Assembly (NCBI GenBank): GCA_947846985.1
Contig: CANTUZ010000004.1
Span: forward strand, 12,576,927 to 12,640,926
DNA: 64,000 nt
Direction: 5' to 3'
From: Fratercula arctica
Lineage: Eukaryota > Chordata > Aves > Charadriiformes > Alcidae
Below, piece by piece: positions 10,246 through 22,200 of the stretch. Under the pieces are notes generated by a model. It saw only the letters and a list, made by a program, of their open reading frames with translations, searched no databases and had not been told where the DNA came from. Both the position numbers and the translations under genes were made by a program. Within the stretch, counting starts at the first letter, position 1. Every line of letters starts with the position of its first letter.

Positions 10246-13200
10246 AAGAATGATTACAAAGCTTCACAGGTCTAAGAAGGTCACACATCCAAAGGAACTT
10301 CACACTGTCTCTTCGTCACTCCGGACATTTATTGCCTCCTGGTGTTTTTGCTGGTTTTCTTTTTACGGTACTGTTTCATAAATGGCACATATAGAATAGT
10401 AAAAGAGCATCTCTTACCACTCCTTTTGCTTGTCACTTTTTTTCTTAGTAACCCATTTTAAACAAGCAGGAGTTGTTGTAAGACAAAGCTCTGGTTTTCC
10501 TTGTCTAGCACGACGTGTCGGCATCTACAGCAGCGCAAAGTGAGGAGGGTAAAACAGTGCAACTCGCAGAAGAGATGAACCAAAACTATTTTCCTGCTCT
10601 CCTGTCTAAGGCAGACTCTACCAGCTTTTGCTCTTCTCTCTGGAGGTCACCAGTTCAGCCCAAAGCCAGGTTGCCCTTAGACTATAAACCGATGGGGTCA
10701 GAGAGGCTGAGAGTCAACAAGGGACTGCGTTTTCCTCCCCTACCCGCAGCGGGGACTTCAGAGCTGGGCTCAGCATGGCCGGGGTGAAGGGCAGGAGGAA
10801 AACCAGCAGCAGGAAGCCAGCAGGGCTTCGCCCCTGCCATTCCTTCCCTTCCAGGTTGGAGGCTGAGCAAAGGAAGAAGAAATAAAGCAGACTTTCTGTC
10901 AAGCTGAGCTGTGGTGTAACAGCTGTTGGAAAAGGGCACGGCAGCAGAGGGAAAGCCTGGGCATCTCGAGAGCTGGCTGTGATTTTAATATCCTGCTCGA
11001 CAAAGTGGAGAAAGCCACCCGCAGTAAGCCCTTGCCCTCGCTGTGGCAGGAGATGGCTGCCACCCTTCCATTTCCACGGGGTAGTTTTTCTCGGTGCCGG
11101 GATGAAGCCATGGAGGAGCAATCAGAGAAGCTGGGGGGGGGCTGGGGTGCTTGCTTGGGTTTTGTGGTTGCAGTATACTCAGGATAAGAGAGTGAAAGGA
11201 GTATTTTCCCCAAAAAATTGTTCCGATCTGTCTCCAGTCAGTATCTCTACATTGTCTCCTTTGAGCAGTACCTGGAACTACACGACTGGCTTCACATTTG
11301 TAACAAGACACTGAACATATGACAGTAAAGACGACTTACACACACTCACACACGTTAAACTCTGATTTTCCCTTTCAAGAGAAGAATTCACTGTAAATAA
11401 GTCCCAGAGGACAACCTTTATAAAAACCCTCGTATCTGTATAAGCACCATATAAAGTCTTGGTGTGGAAAGAAAGCAGTAATTTACTGCATATTTATAAG
11501 ACTGGACATGAAACCTGCAACAGTAAAATGCTGATCTCCTGCAGATGCCAACATCACAAACTCGACAAAGAGAAGCAAACTGAGCATTTAACACTATGTC
11601 CTGAGTGAGCAAGTGTCATCCTCTGGTGTTTGTAAATAACCCTGAAAGAGACATTTTGGTATATAAACAGCTCTCTTTTCCAGCATGGGCTCAGGCTATG
11701 AAGAAAGCGGGATTCAGCTTTTCAGCTCCTCGCAATTCAACCCACTGTAAAAGAATGGATGCTTTAAATATGAGTCTGAGGCTGGGTTTTCAACGGAGGA
11801 AGCCCAAATGGAAGCGTTCTGGTGCTGGTGCCGCATGCTTTTACGCGCTGATCTGCTTCGTAGGATTTGCTAGGCTTGACTTTTTTCATTTTCACATTAG
11901 CTCTACAAAAAGCAAGAAAGCAGAGGTCAAATGAAGCCTGCACTAGCTGAAAATGATTTGTCCCATCACGTCTGGTGCTACAGCAAAATTTCTTTGGAAG
12001 AGGAGAGAACAAAATGTTAGCCTCACTGTAAAATACCACCCAGACCCTATTAACCCCCACAAACTGTGAAGTTGCCTTTTGTTCAACACAGCGATTTGGT
12101 AAGGAGCACGGGCAATGTAAATGCCATTAAGGACAGTCAACACATACAGAACTATGAAGTTCAGCACTGGAGAGGATTTCATAGAATCATAGAATTGTTT
12201 TGGTTTAAAAGAGACCTTTAAGACGGTCAAGTCCAACCGTTAACCTAGCATTGCCAAATTACCACTAAACCAAGTCCCTCAGCACTACATCTACGTATCT
12301 TTTAAATACCTCCAGGGATGGCGATTCCACCACTTCCCTGGGCAGCCTGTTCCAATGCTTGATAACCCTTTTGGTGAAGAAATTTCTCCTAATATCCAAT
12401 CTAAACCTCCCCTGGAGCAACTTGGGGATGTTTCTTCTCGTCCTATCCCTTGTTATTTGGGAGAAGAGACTGACCCCCACCTACAACCTCCTTTCAGGTA
12501 GGTATGGAGAGCGAGGTGGTCTCCCCTCAGCCTCCTTTTTTCCAGACTAAACAACCCCAGTTCCCTCAGCCGCTCCTCACAGGACTTGTTTTCCAGACCC
12601 CTCAGCGGCTTCGTTCCCCTTCTCTGGACCCGCTCCAGCACCTCAATGTCTTTCTTGTCACGAGGGCCCCAAAACTGAACACAATCTCGAGGTGGGGCCT
12701 CACCAGTGCTGAGTACAGGGGGACAGTCACTTCCCTAGTCCTGCTGGCCACTCTGTTTCTGAGGTAATCCATTTGAGGACTCTGCTACGGTAACCAGCTT
12801 GAAACCCCTTTCATGAACGTACTCGTCTTCAGGCTAGGTGTTTTATCCCACTACTCATTCTGGCTGTTTAACATCCCTCTCCTCCGATCCTTACAAAACC
12901 AATTCTGAATATCCAGTCTAATCTCCCGTGGGGCTGGTCTGTACCCATGTGGTTTTGCACCGGTGCTCTCCTGTACTTAAGCAGCACGTGTTCCACGTGG
13001 GCTTTATGAGCAGCAGCCATCTCTCATCTCCTAAGCACGTCTGGGGAGCTGAACAAGTCAAGTTCCCCAACAAGGTGACTCTGCAAAACGGGTAGAGAGA
13101 GCCCCGCGCCACTCCGTCCGTGCGCTGAGCTGCGCAGACGAAGCAGCCTGGGAATAGTCTTGTTAGCAGGGCGCTGTGTTCAGCCTAACAGGCTCTGACT

Positions 13201-16200
13201 CCCCCTGCGGTACTACAAGAAACGCTTTGTTGAAGTCTAAGCAGATTGGATCTATCGCGTTCCCCTTTGTCTGGGAAAATCAGTTATCTTCTCAAAGTAA
13301 GTTGCCCAGTTAATCTGGCAAAAGCCTGCCTCTTGAATGACAGTCACATTTTTTCATGTTGTCCATTTACCTCCTGCCCGGAATGACTCTTTCATGCTTA
13401 TGGTACACCTAATGCATATTGTTTCAAGGTTAGAACATCAAGCTTGCAGCTGCCCAATGACTTTTCTTTTCTATATCTCACAGAGGTACCTTAAGTGAAT
13501 TTATCCTCTTCAACGCCTTTGAAAAATGCTCTCAGGCTATACAGCGGAGCTCCCTTAACACTCACAAAGTAATGCCAGTTTAATGACTGCACACAGAAGG
13601 TTTATTGCTTCTTCTGAGGAGATAAAAAATAATAAAAAAAAATCTTTATATATTTAATAAGTAAATCTCCACTCTGCTCTACCCCAAAACTGTCAGAGAC
13701 ATTTTTCTGTCACTACTGTTGCTATTTTGGGAATAATAATAACAAAGCAAACAAGCTATTTCACCCACTGACTGGCGTCTGCTGCTTTCCCCTCGCAACC
13801 AGCACACTGTGTCCTTCCATAGGTATTACGCAGGCACCAGGCCTGCTTTCTGGGAGGAGAATTTTGTGTTATCCGGAAAGCTGGAAGATTCACCTTCGTT
13901 GTCACAGCTGGCAGAATAAGCTTCACATCTACCCAGTCTACCTTAAAGAGAATATTTTTTTCTCTCACTCAAGTAATGTAGTTCAACACTGGCATCCTGT
14001 GGCCAGAGATTCAAGTAACTGTATTCCAAAACCTCTGAGACTTCACAGAAAACGCCAAAAATCTCCTGGGTTTGATAACGGAAAGTTTCCTAGTCCCTAA
14101 ATATCTAGGCTGAGAAATTTATAAACAGACAAAACCCTAAGTATTTAATAGCATGTCCTTTTGCATATAACTGGTTTTATTTGCACTGGAGATTTCTACC
14201 CATTCCCAGGACGTTGCAAGTAATTTATAACTTCATGGAGATAAAAGTAAGAAGACCAAAGAGTGCTAGCCTTAAACTAATATCTTTTTCTGTAAATACT
14301 TTCTGCCCTATTGTCTATGGACTTCCCAGCATGAATTGAGAGGGAAATTCCTAGATCCTACAACAGATAGGATAATAACTATATAACCTATATTTGTATA
14401 GTGAAAATACATAGAAAAGGTTACGGTATGATGACATACACATAAAAACTACATTTTTTTTATTGTGAGAAGCTCATTTTAAATCATCCTTTAAGGCTGA
14501 AGCACAGAAGACAATATGCATTTTTGATTCAGCACTTATACAAATAAACTGCTTTTAGTTGAAAACCTTCATGGGTTGAGGTTTTCTTTTGCAGCAGAAG
14601 AGATTTTCTTTTAGTTTCGCTTAATAACTTATCCATTATTCCTCAAATATTTTGCTTATATTCTTGTTTCTTGTTTTGAAAATTTCCTCCATTTTGGAAA
14701 CCTATCATGCTCAGTAACAAAAAAAGAGAAGAATGGGGAGCTGTAATAAGGGATACTGGCTTCTTTCTGAATGAAATGCTCCAAATAACCCCTCTCCAAC
14801 AAATCAGAACTTCCACAAATGCTTTCAAAAGCTTTCCAAAATGGTATAAAAATGATTCTCAGTGTATTTTAGGTGTGAAACACTACAGGCATGTCACTTG
14901 GAAGTCATTTTTCATGAAGCACAGAAACAATTTCCACAGAGGTGTGTCAGGCACGGTATATTTTGCTATCGTTTTGTTGGGAGCCGCCGCTAAGGACAAT
15001 ATCCTCATAGCAAGCCCGACGGAGCCTGTCCCATTCCAAATACCCCACAGACGCGTGGTCTCAGCAGGGAGCACGGAGCCCACCCTGTCATCACAGCTGT
15101 GATGTTTAAGTTTCCAGACCGATTCTCCCAGGAGCAAAATGCTTTCTCCATTAGCGTAGGCCAACGGCAAGGGGAGGGAGATGGGTGATTTAAAAGGAAT
15201 CAGATGTTTGTAGGGGAGGGAGGGGAAAAGGGGGCACGGGGAGAGGCATCCAGTCATTTAAAGTCAATCGCTAGCTGAAGAACAGGCTTGCTGTAAACGT
15301 ATCTCGTTAGTTAGCGGACATTGATTGTAACTGGCAGAGCAAAGCTATAGCACGCGCCGAAAAGAAACTTGTATTGTCATCCCCAGCTCGGAGCAGCCGA
15401 GAGGATCGATCGGAAGGATGTCACAACATGGGGAGCCCTGAGAAATTCCCAGAATCGGCACAAAGGAGAGGAGTCCCACCGGGACTTACCTAGGAGCTTT
15501 CTGAACCACTTTGGCTTCTTGTCCCACACAATAAAGAGGTAGTAGGCAGGAACTCCAGTCAGAGTTATTGCAAACCCAATCCCTGTATTCACTGGATCAG
15601 AGTAAAGTGACAGTGCAACCATGAAGAGGCAGGTGAAGGAAAACAACGCTGGAATAAATAGAGGCACCTGAAACATAACCACACAAAGAACCATTACTTT
15701 ACATTGACCCTGCTGTTGAACGACTATGGCATTTAATGTTCCATGAAACGTAAATTGGATAAAACCCAGCAGAGTACAGGATAGTTCTGGAGAAATATGG
15801 GTATCTAGAACATGCACGCAAAATGTCAGCGACTGCAGAAACCAAGCTATGCAGGGTGCTGCGCAGTGAGTACCACAGAAGTCTTTTAATTACATACTAA
15901 AACACTACAGTGTTTTACGTCCTTTAAAACCTAAGGGCTGTAAATAAGTTACACTGCAAAAGTCCTTTCGCTAATTCCCCAGTAGATTAGTAAGGAGCGC
16001 TAACCACAGTAAAGATTTCCTCTTTGATAATTACCTATTAGAAAACATTTTAAAACACAACCAGGAGCTCAAGTCACCTTTTAAAACTATTAAGAACATA
16101 TTGATTTTCTTTCTAAGGTAAAAATCAAAATCTAGCAGGAAGAGAGCAAATTAAACACCAATTTGACTAGCGATAAAGATATTTGATAGCATTATGCAAC

Positions 16201-19200
16201 TGATAGCTACTGAAAAAGCACTTTCTGACTGTATGACTGATAACATTATCAGCGTCACTGCTGAAAGTACAAAAAATAATAATACCAAATTAATTCCCTC
16301 AATTTTCAAGAGCACCACTACAATCACTATGTTAGCACCTCTGAAGGAAACGCCTACAGGCATGGCTTGTGAGATGTTCAGTGTAACGGAGAATTGGAGA
16401 ATTCCTTGGAGATTGTTCCCTTCCTTTCGTGTCTTGAAGCATTACTGTGTGCCTCTTTTGTGCACTGTCAGAGCGTTTTTTTTCATCAAACCAAAATAGG
16501 TTGTGCTGTTGACCTTATTTACAGATATACCTACAAGAATGCAACAGCACACACTCTTAGTTCTTCACAAAATAGGCTTCTTGGCAATATATAAATAGGG
16601 ATAGATTCCTCCATTTTTTTTCATGATGGACATTATCTTTCCGGATACAAAATGGAACAACTTACTTTGTAAGATGTTACTTAAAATAACCAAGAAGAAT
16701 GGCAGAACCAAGGCCAAAACAGCCACTGTTCAATGGGCCAGACTACTAGCATTTTCCTCCAGGGTTCACAATAACTGCGTCTGCAAATCCATTGCGAGTC
16801 CCAGATATCATAATAATAACACTAACAACTTATGTGCACATCACATTGGCATATTCGACATTGGATAGGCAATTAAATAAATATTTAGTAGTAATGCTTA
16901 TGCTTGACATGAGTTCCGGTTGCAAAATGACTCAGGCCTTTATCAAAGGAGACATTAAATAGAGGACTGGCTGAAGGATCAGGTGGGCGCATGTAACCCC
17001 AATATTTGCAGTTTGAACCCTATGTGAGCACACAGGACTAGAGGAATTTTCACCCAGCCTGCATCCCACGCCGCCTCCATGTGACAGATGGGCAAAACTG
17101 AGCGAACGCCTTCATTTTGGCACAGCAGCTTCAGTCGCTGCCCCCCAAGCAGCAGGGAACAGGCAGGAATTATCTTTCAGAAGGGAACGCAGCTGGGGTG
17201 GCGCTGGGGAGCTTGCAGGAAAACACTCGGGGGACCCTTCAGTGCAAACAGCTATTTCCTATTAACTCTGTTTTTCAGGAAAAAAGAGGTTAGGCTTTCC
17301 ACATCAGAAAATGCTCCTTTACTGCCTGACTACACAATAGATAGGAAGGAGAAGGATTCATGTAAAACAGTAGAGAGCGGAGGTTACCTTGAACGGACGA
17401 GGCATATCAGGACATTTATATCTGAGATAAATCAGCCCAGCAACTACTAGTCCAATAAAAAGCCACCTGGCAAAACTGAGGAAATTCAGGAGGCTGTAGA
17501 GATCCCCGTTGAATAACATTATCATTGTGAGAGGATGCTGCAAAAGAAATTCAGAGCATAAGAGGGGTTTAGTGGATTGATCTCTATTGTTTTACAGCAG
17601 CGACGTCAATTTTTTCCATGGGGACAAGAAGCACAGCCTTTCCCCGAGACACCTGAGAGCCACAGACTTTGGTTCTGCCTTTCTCATGCCAATCAGGTGT
17701 GTGATTGATACCTGCCTATCCCTCGAGATCACGTTCGGTCAATGTATATCTGTCCCAGGTGGCCACACGTGATCAACACATATCTGTCCCCTGTGACCCA
17801 GACAAATAGACAGGCCCACAGCCCACCGCCTCACCAAAATGCTCGAGCATCCTGAGCACCATTCTCACGGAACCCGAGAAATACATTAGCCCACGGCAGT
17901 TTTACTTGCTCATCACGGATGCAAACGATAAGAGCAGTTAAATTTTGGTCGCATCTGATTGTATGAAAGCGGAGTTCTCTAGGTGTCTTGTGGAAGGAAA
18001 AAGTCTTATGGTCCCCCAGGCTGCAACGGGGGATCTCAGCAGAGGGGGCAGGGTAAGGGGTAGCTGCACACCATGGGACGCCAGCTGGGCACACTGGGTT
18101 GCCTCCAGCTTGTGTTTGCAGCACGCCTTTCAGGCTTGCCGGGTGTAGACACATCGCACACTGCAAATGCAAACATTTCTAAGCCGAGAGAAGCATTTAG
18201 CTGTCATTCAGGTGGCTACTGAACAGCAAGGAGGAGACAGGACACTAGAATAAATACATTTCCTCATTAAAAAGCTGTTCTGAGACACAAGGCTTCTGTG
18301 AGGCAGGCAAAAGCTTATGTATAACCTAGAGCGTTGCACCTTGGGTTAGGGGATTAGTGGGGGCTACAGGGATCTATTTCAGGGTAATCTCTGGACAAAA
18401 GCAGGATATTTGTAGCTTGAATCCACCCTGCAGGGTAGTCCCCGCTTCCCGCATGAGACACCCTGAGCCCGCAATGACACAGCCCTCGCATTCGGGGATG
18501 AAGGAATGGGTCGACTTCACTGCAGCCCTTATTGTTCAGCAAGAGGGAAGGTCCTGGCAGCGACAGCTTCTCTGGGTTTCTAATGAGGCAACAAGGTGAA
18601 ATCAACTGCAGGTGCAGTGAAACGAAGGGCTAAATCTTTATGTAAGGAAAACTAACTTGTATTATTTATCAAGACTCACAGCCTCTCTATTTTTTTTTTT
18701 TTTTTTTTTTCTTAAAGCAGTGAAGGCATCATGGAGTTGAACGAGAAGGATCAATATTTCAAATATGGGTCTCTGGCTTCCAACCTCTAATGACTTACAA
18801 AGTGCTTCGTTCTTTACACACAGATATTAAGCAAACTCCTTCCCTGTAAAGGTCAAAGGAAATTTTACCACGGAATTATATTTTCTTCTATATAGACTCA
18901 GCCCCTAAAAATTTAAAATCTTAGTTATAAGCATGATGATGCAAGAGAGGGCCATGGACAGTGAAGGGGAGCCATCAAGAAAAAAAAAAAATAAAATAGG
19001 GTTACAATCAGATTGCAAACACACACATCTGTGTTTTTTTCATCTAGGCTTTGAGCAGCCTGGTCTAGTGGGAGGTGTCCCTGCCCACGGCAGGGGGTTG
19101 GAATTAGGTGATTTTTAAGGTCCCTTCCAACCTAAACCATTCTTTGATTCTACGATCTGTCAAATACCAGGACATACATCCATAAACAGATTTCTTAATT

Positions 19201-22200
19201 CCTTAAAATGTTTTGGTTTTTTGTTTTTTGTTTGTTTGTTTGTTTGTTTTTTGTTTAACAAGGCTCAAACACTAAACATGCTCATTTTCTCGGTTTCTCC
19301 ACAAGAGCTCTTTCCTTTCGTGTGGTGTGTAGACCTTGGCAGGAGAAATAAAATAGGAAAAAGCTAAAATGCAGGCTATTGATGCAGAATATATCCTGCA
19401 ACTACTCTAATTGCAATAAGGTAAGAAAAAAATTACAATCTCTGAAGGAAAGCCATCTTCATATGAGAATCTGACTTTTTCAAAGGAAATCAATGCACTG
19501 GTGTAACAGGACCAGATGCAATAGCAGAAAATGTCCTTCAGAAAAATAATAATATATTAATACATTTTGTGTGTTTCATTCCACAGAAAACAGTCAATGC
19601 AATTTACTCAAAAGGTATGACTACTTCAGTCCAAAAAAATAAAAGGCAAAGCAAATGATTATGTAAAATAAATTCCATTAGAACTTTTCATGGTAATTGC
19701 ATAGCCTAATTTTCAAAATTTGGATGCCCACAGTTGTACGTGCGCGTGTGAAATTCTGCACTTCAGCTGGCACTTCGGAAGTGAGCTTATAGGCATCTAT
19801 AGCAAAAACTGATTTAAATTCCAGTACAAGCATCTGCTTTGACTAGCGCACGCTCCCAGATGCACACGCGTCTTCTGCTGCAGCTAGAACCCCCCAGGGG
19901 TGCAGAGGTCTGTCCAGATACGTTACAGTCATTGGTCCCAAAAGAGGGGCCGAACACCCATGGTTATGAAGACTGCCAGTTAAGTGGAAATCTTCTTGGC
20001 CCTACGCAAACTGAGGTTTGAGGTCGGTATTTTGACATTTTCTCCTAACGTTTTGCTGTACAAATTAGTCTGCAATGCGAACACATGGCCAACATTCAGC
20101 TCTGCCGCTATTTTAGAAGTCAGTAATAGGATTTCCACTATAATACTGGTGGTTTTCCTTTGACAATTCACAGACTATTGCCCGGGCACACGTTCTCTCA
20201 TTTTTTAATCACCGCTACACTGCACTGCTGAGGGTTCCCCTTCCATTATCTTAGTGCATAATTGTTTGCATTTTTCACTATAAGGTGGTATAATGAGCCT
20301 TTAGGGTGCTCCCAGATGCTGGTGTTTAGCTGCACTTTCAGTTAAATGAATCCCTTTTTTGTTTGTTTGTTTAAATGGATTTTGTTTCTCTGAAAGGGAA
20401 CTAGCTCATCACTAGCAGGTCCTTAGAAATAAAGGGCAATAAGACACGAATTAGGCTGCAGCAATAGGCAGTCGAGTGCTACCGACAAGATGGCAAGAAG
20501 ATGATAGAATAAGAGCAACTCCCAAATCTCATTCCTCTCTTTACTGTCCTCTGCCCTACCCAAAGCCCACGTACGCCTTAATAAATGAGACTCAAGCAGT
20601 GCCCAAACTCTGTTCGAATCCTCCAGAGCAAGCCCATAATATGAATTCTTGTGCAGGAACATTTGTTTGTATGATTTACCAAAACAATGACAGCTGGCAG
20701 AGGAGTGTGCTTGCGGACATGAATCATGGAGAGAATTTCCGGAAGGTGACCCTCGCGGGATGCAACGAAGAACATCCTGGTGGGAAATAAATGTGGACAG
20801 ACTTTAAATGTGCTCATTACTGTGACTAGGCAAAGCGGCTCATGAAAGTCACAGAGCACAGCGACACTTCTTAGGCTTCTTTGAGGTATTCTGAATGAAA
20901 AGGCTAGCAGGAGAAGCCCATACGCAGAAATCAAAGTCATTTCTGAACGCGTCCCCCTCCTTACCTTACACCATGATCAGTGTTAGGAATTAGTTAACAT
21001 TTTCCCTCCAATTTCCCTCCTTCACATGAAACAAAGCAGCTGTTAACTAAGTGCTACGCTCAGAGGGATCCATTTCCAAACCATTCAAAGGGTTTTAACA
21101 ATAAGATAGGAAATTCAACAGGAATAAAGTGAGAAAACCCACACCTGGTAAACTTCATGGTAATTTTTCATTTCCTGCTAAAGGAATGAATCCTACTCTC
21201 CCTTCCCCTTGCTTCCTCACTTTCAGGGTATATCCCATGCCCTTCACCCCCAGTAATATTAGCAACGCTCACCTGGAGACCGCAAAAATGCCCCCATTCA
21301 TAGATCCAAAGCAGGAGAGAGCAACAAATACCGGTACAGCTAAAGAAAAGCTTCCCATTAGTCGTTCGGCGAAAGTCTGTTAGAGGAGAGAGAAACACAC
21401 AGTGATTTTTCATAAAACACGAAAGTAATTTTATCTCTATTAACAAATTATTAGTAAGTATGGTAAGTTTTATTTGTACCCCTTTTCTGCCTCCCTCACT
21501 GAAAACTGCGCTGTGCGTTTGTTATCTCTCATTTTGTGGCACCAAGGCTACCGCGGACGAGGTCTCCCGCCCTCAACTCCTGACTGCGCCTGGAAGATCG
21601 CCAGCGGAGGCAATGCTGTGGAGGTGGCATCAGGCCCTGGTTTATGTCGGTTTAGACCATCATGACTCCCAAAAAGAAGACCTAGTCTGAATGGATCAAG
21701 GTCTGGTCTGCACAACCAACATATTTTATTTCTTTTTCTACAGCCTTCATTTTACTTAGCTGATGCTTCCCAGCGGAACAGTCCAGCCATTCACACTTTA
21801 TTGTCCTAGGTTACTGGAAGAGCCTTAATTGGGGTTTTACGCACCACAGGAGACATGCACAATTTTCTTCAAGTTTGCAAAACATTTTCATTTCTAAGTC
21901 TCACATGAACTACAGAATTTGGTCATTTTTTAAATGCCGCATCAATTGAAATAGCCACAGGCAGCATCACTACTGAAAAGTAAACAGAAATTTTTATTTC
22001 CTCATTGCGAGTCAGATACCATAAATATAAAAATCAGTGTCATCACCACAATTCAGCAAGAACAATCAAAGCAGTATATCCAAGCCAGGTTGCCTTGCAA
22101 TTCCTTCCCAAATGAACTCCAGTTTTCACAGCAACCCCTTTCCTAAGTACTCAGGTCGCTCGTTGTGTGGAGACAGCGTTACTGCTTCTTGCTACAAAAA

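Larger units (their letters stand above)
9803..15489 (-). other. SLC7A11: SLC7A11 intron 11
   Basis: A 5.7 kb intron with GTAAGT donor and TTTGCAG acceptor. It contains a long CR1 (12180-13400), an A-rich tract (10197-10242) and a short CA-rich tract near 11337-11355. No further exon was recognised. Confidence 0.9.
17538..20679 (-). other. SLC7A11: SLC7A11 intron 9
   Basis: A 3.1 kb intron with GTAAAT donor and TTTTGCAG acceptor. It holds a T-run (18690-18710), a short plus-oriented CR1 end (19047-19157) and a (TTTG)n tract (19210-19256). Confidence 0.9.

Noticed and set aside
20610..20625. gttcgaatcc, resembling a tRNA B box
   Set aside because: There is no A box at the right distance and no cloverleaf or acceptor pairing.
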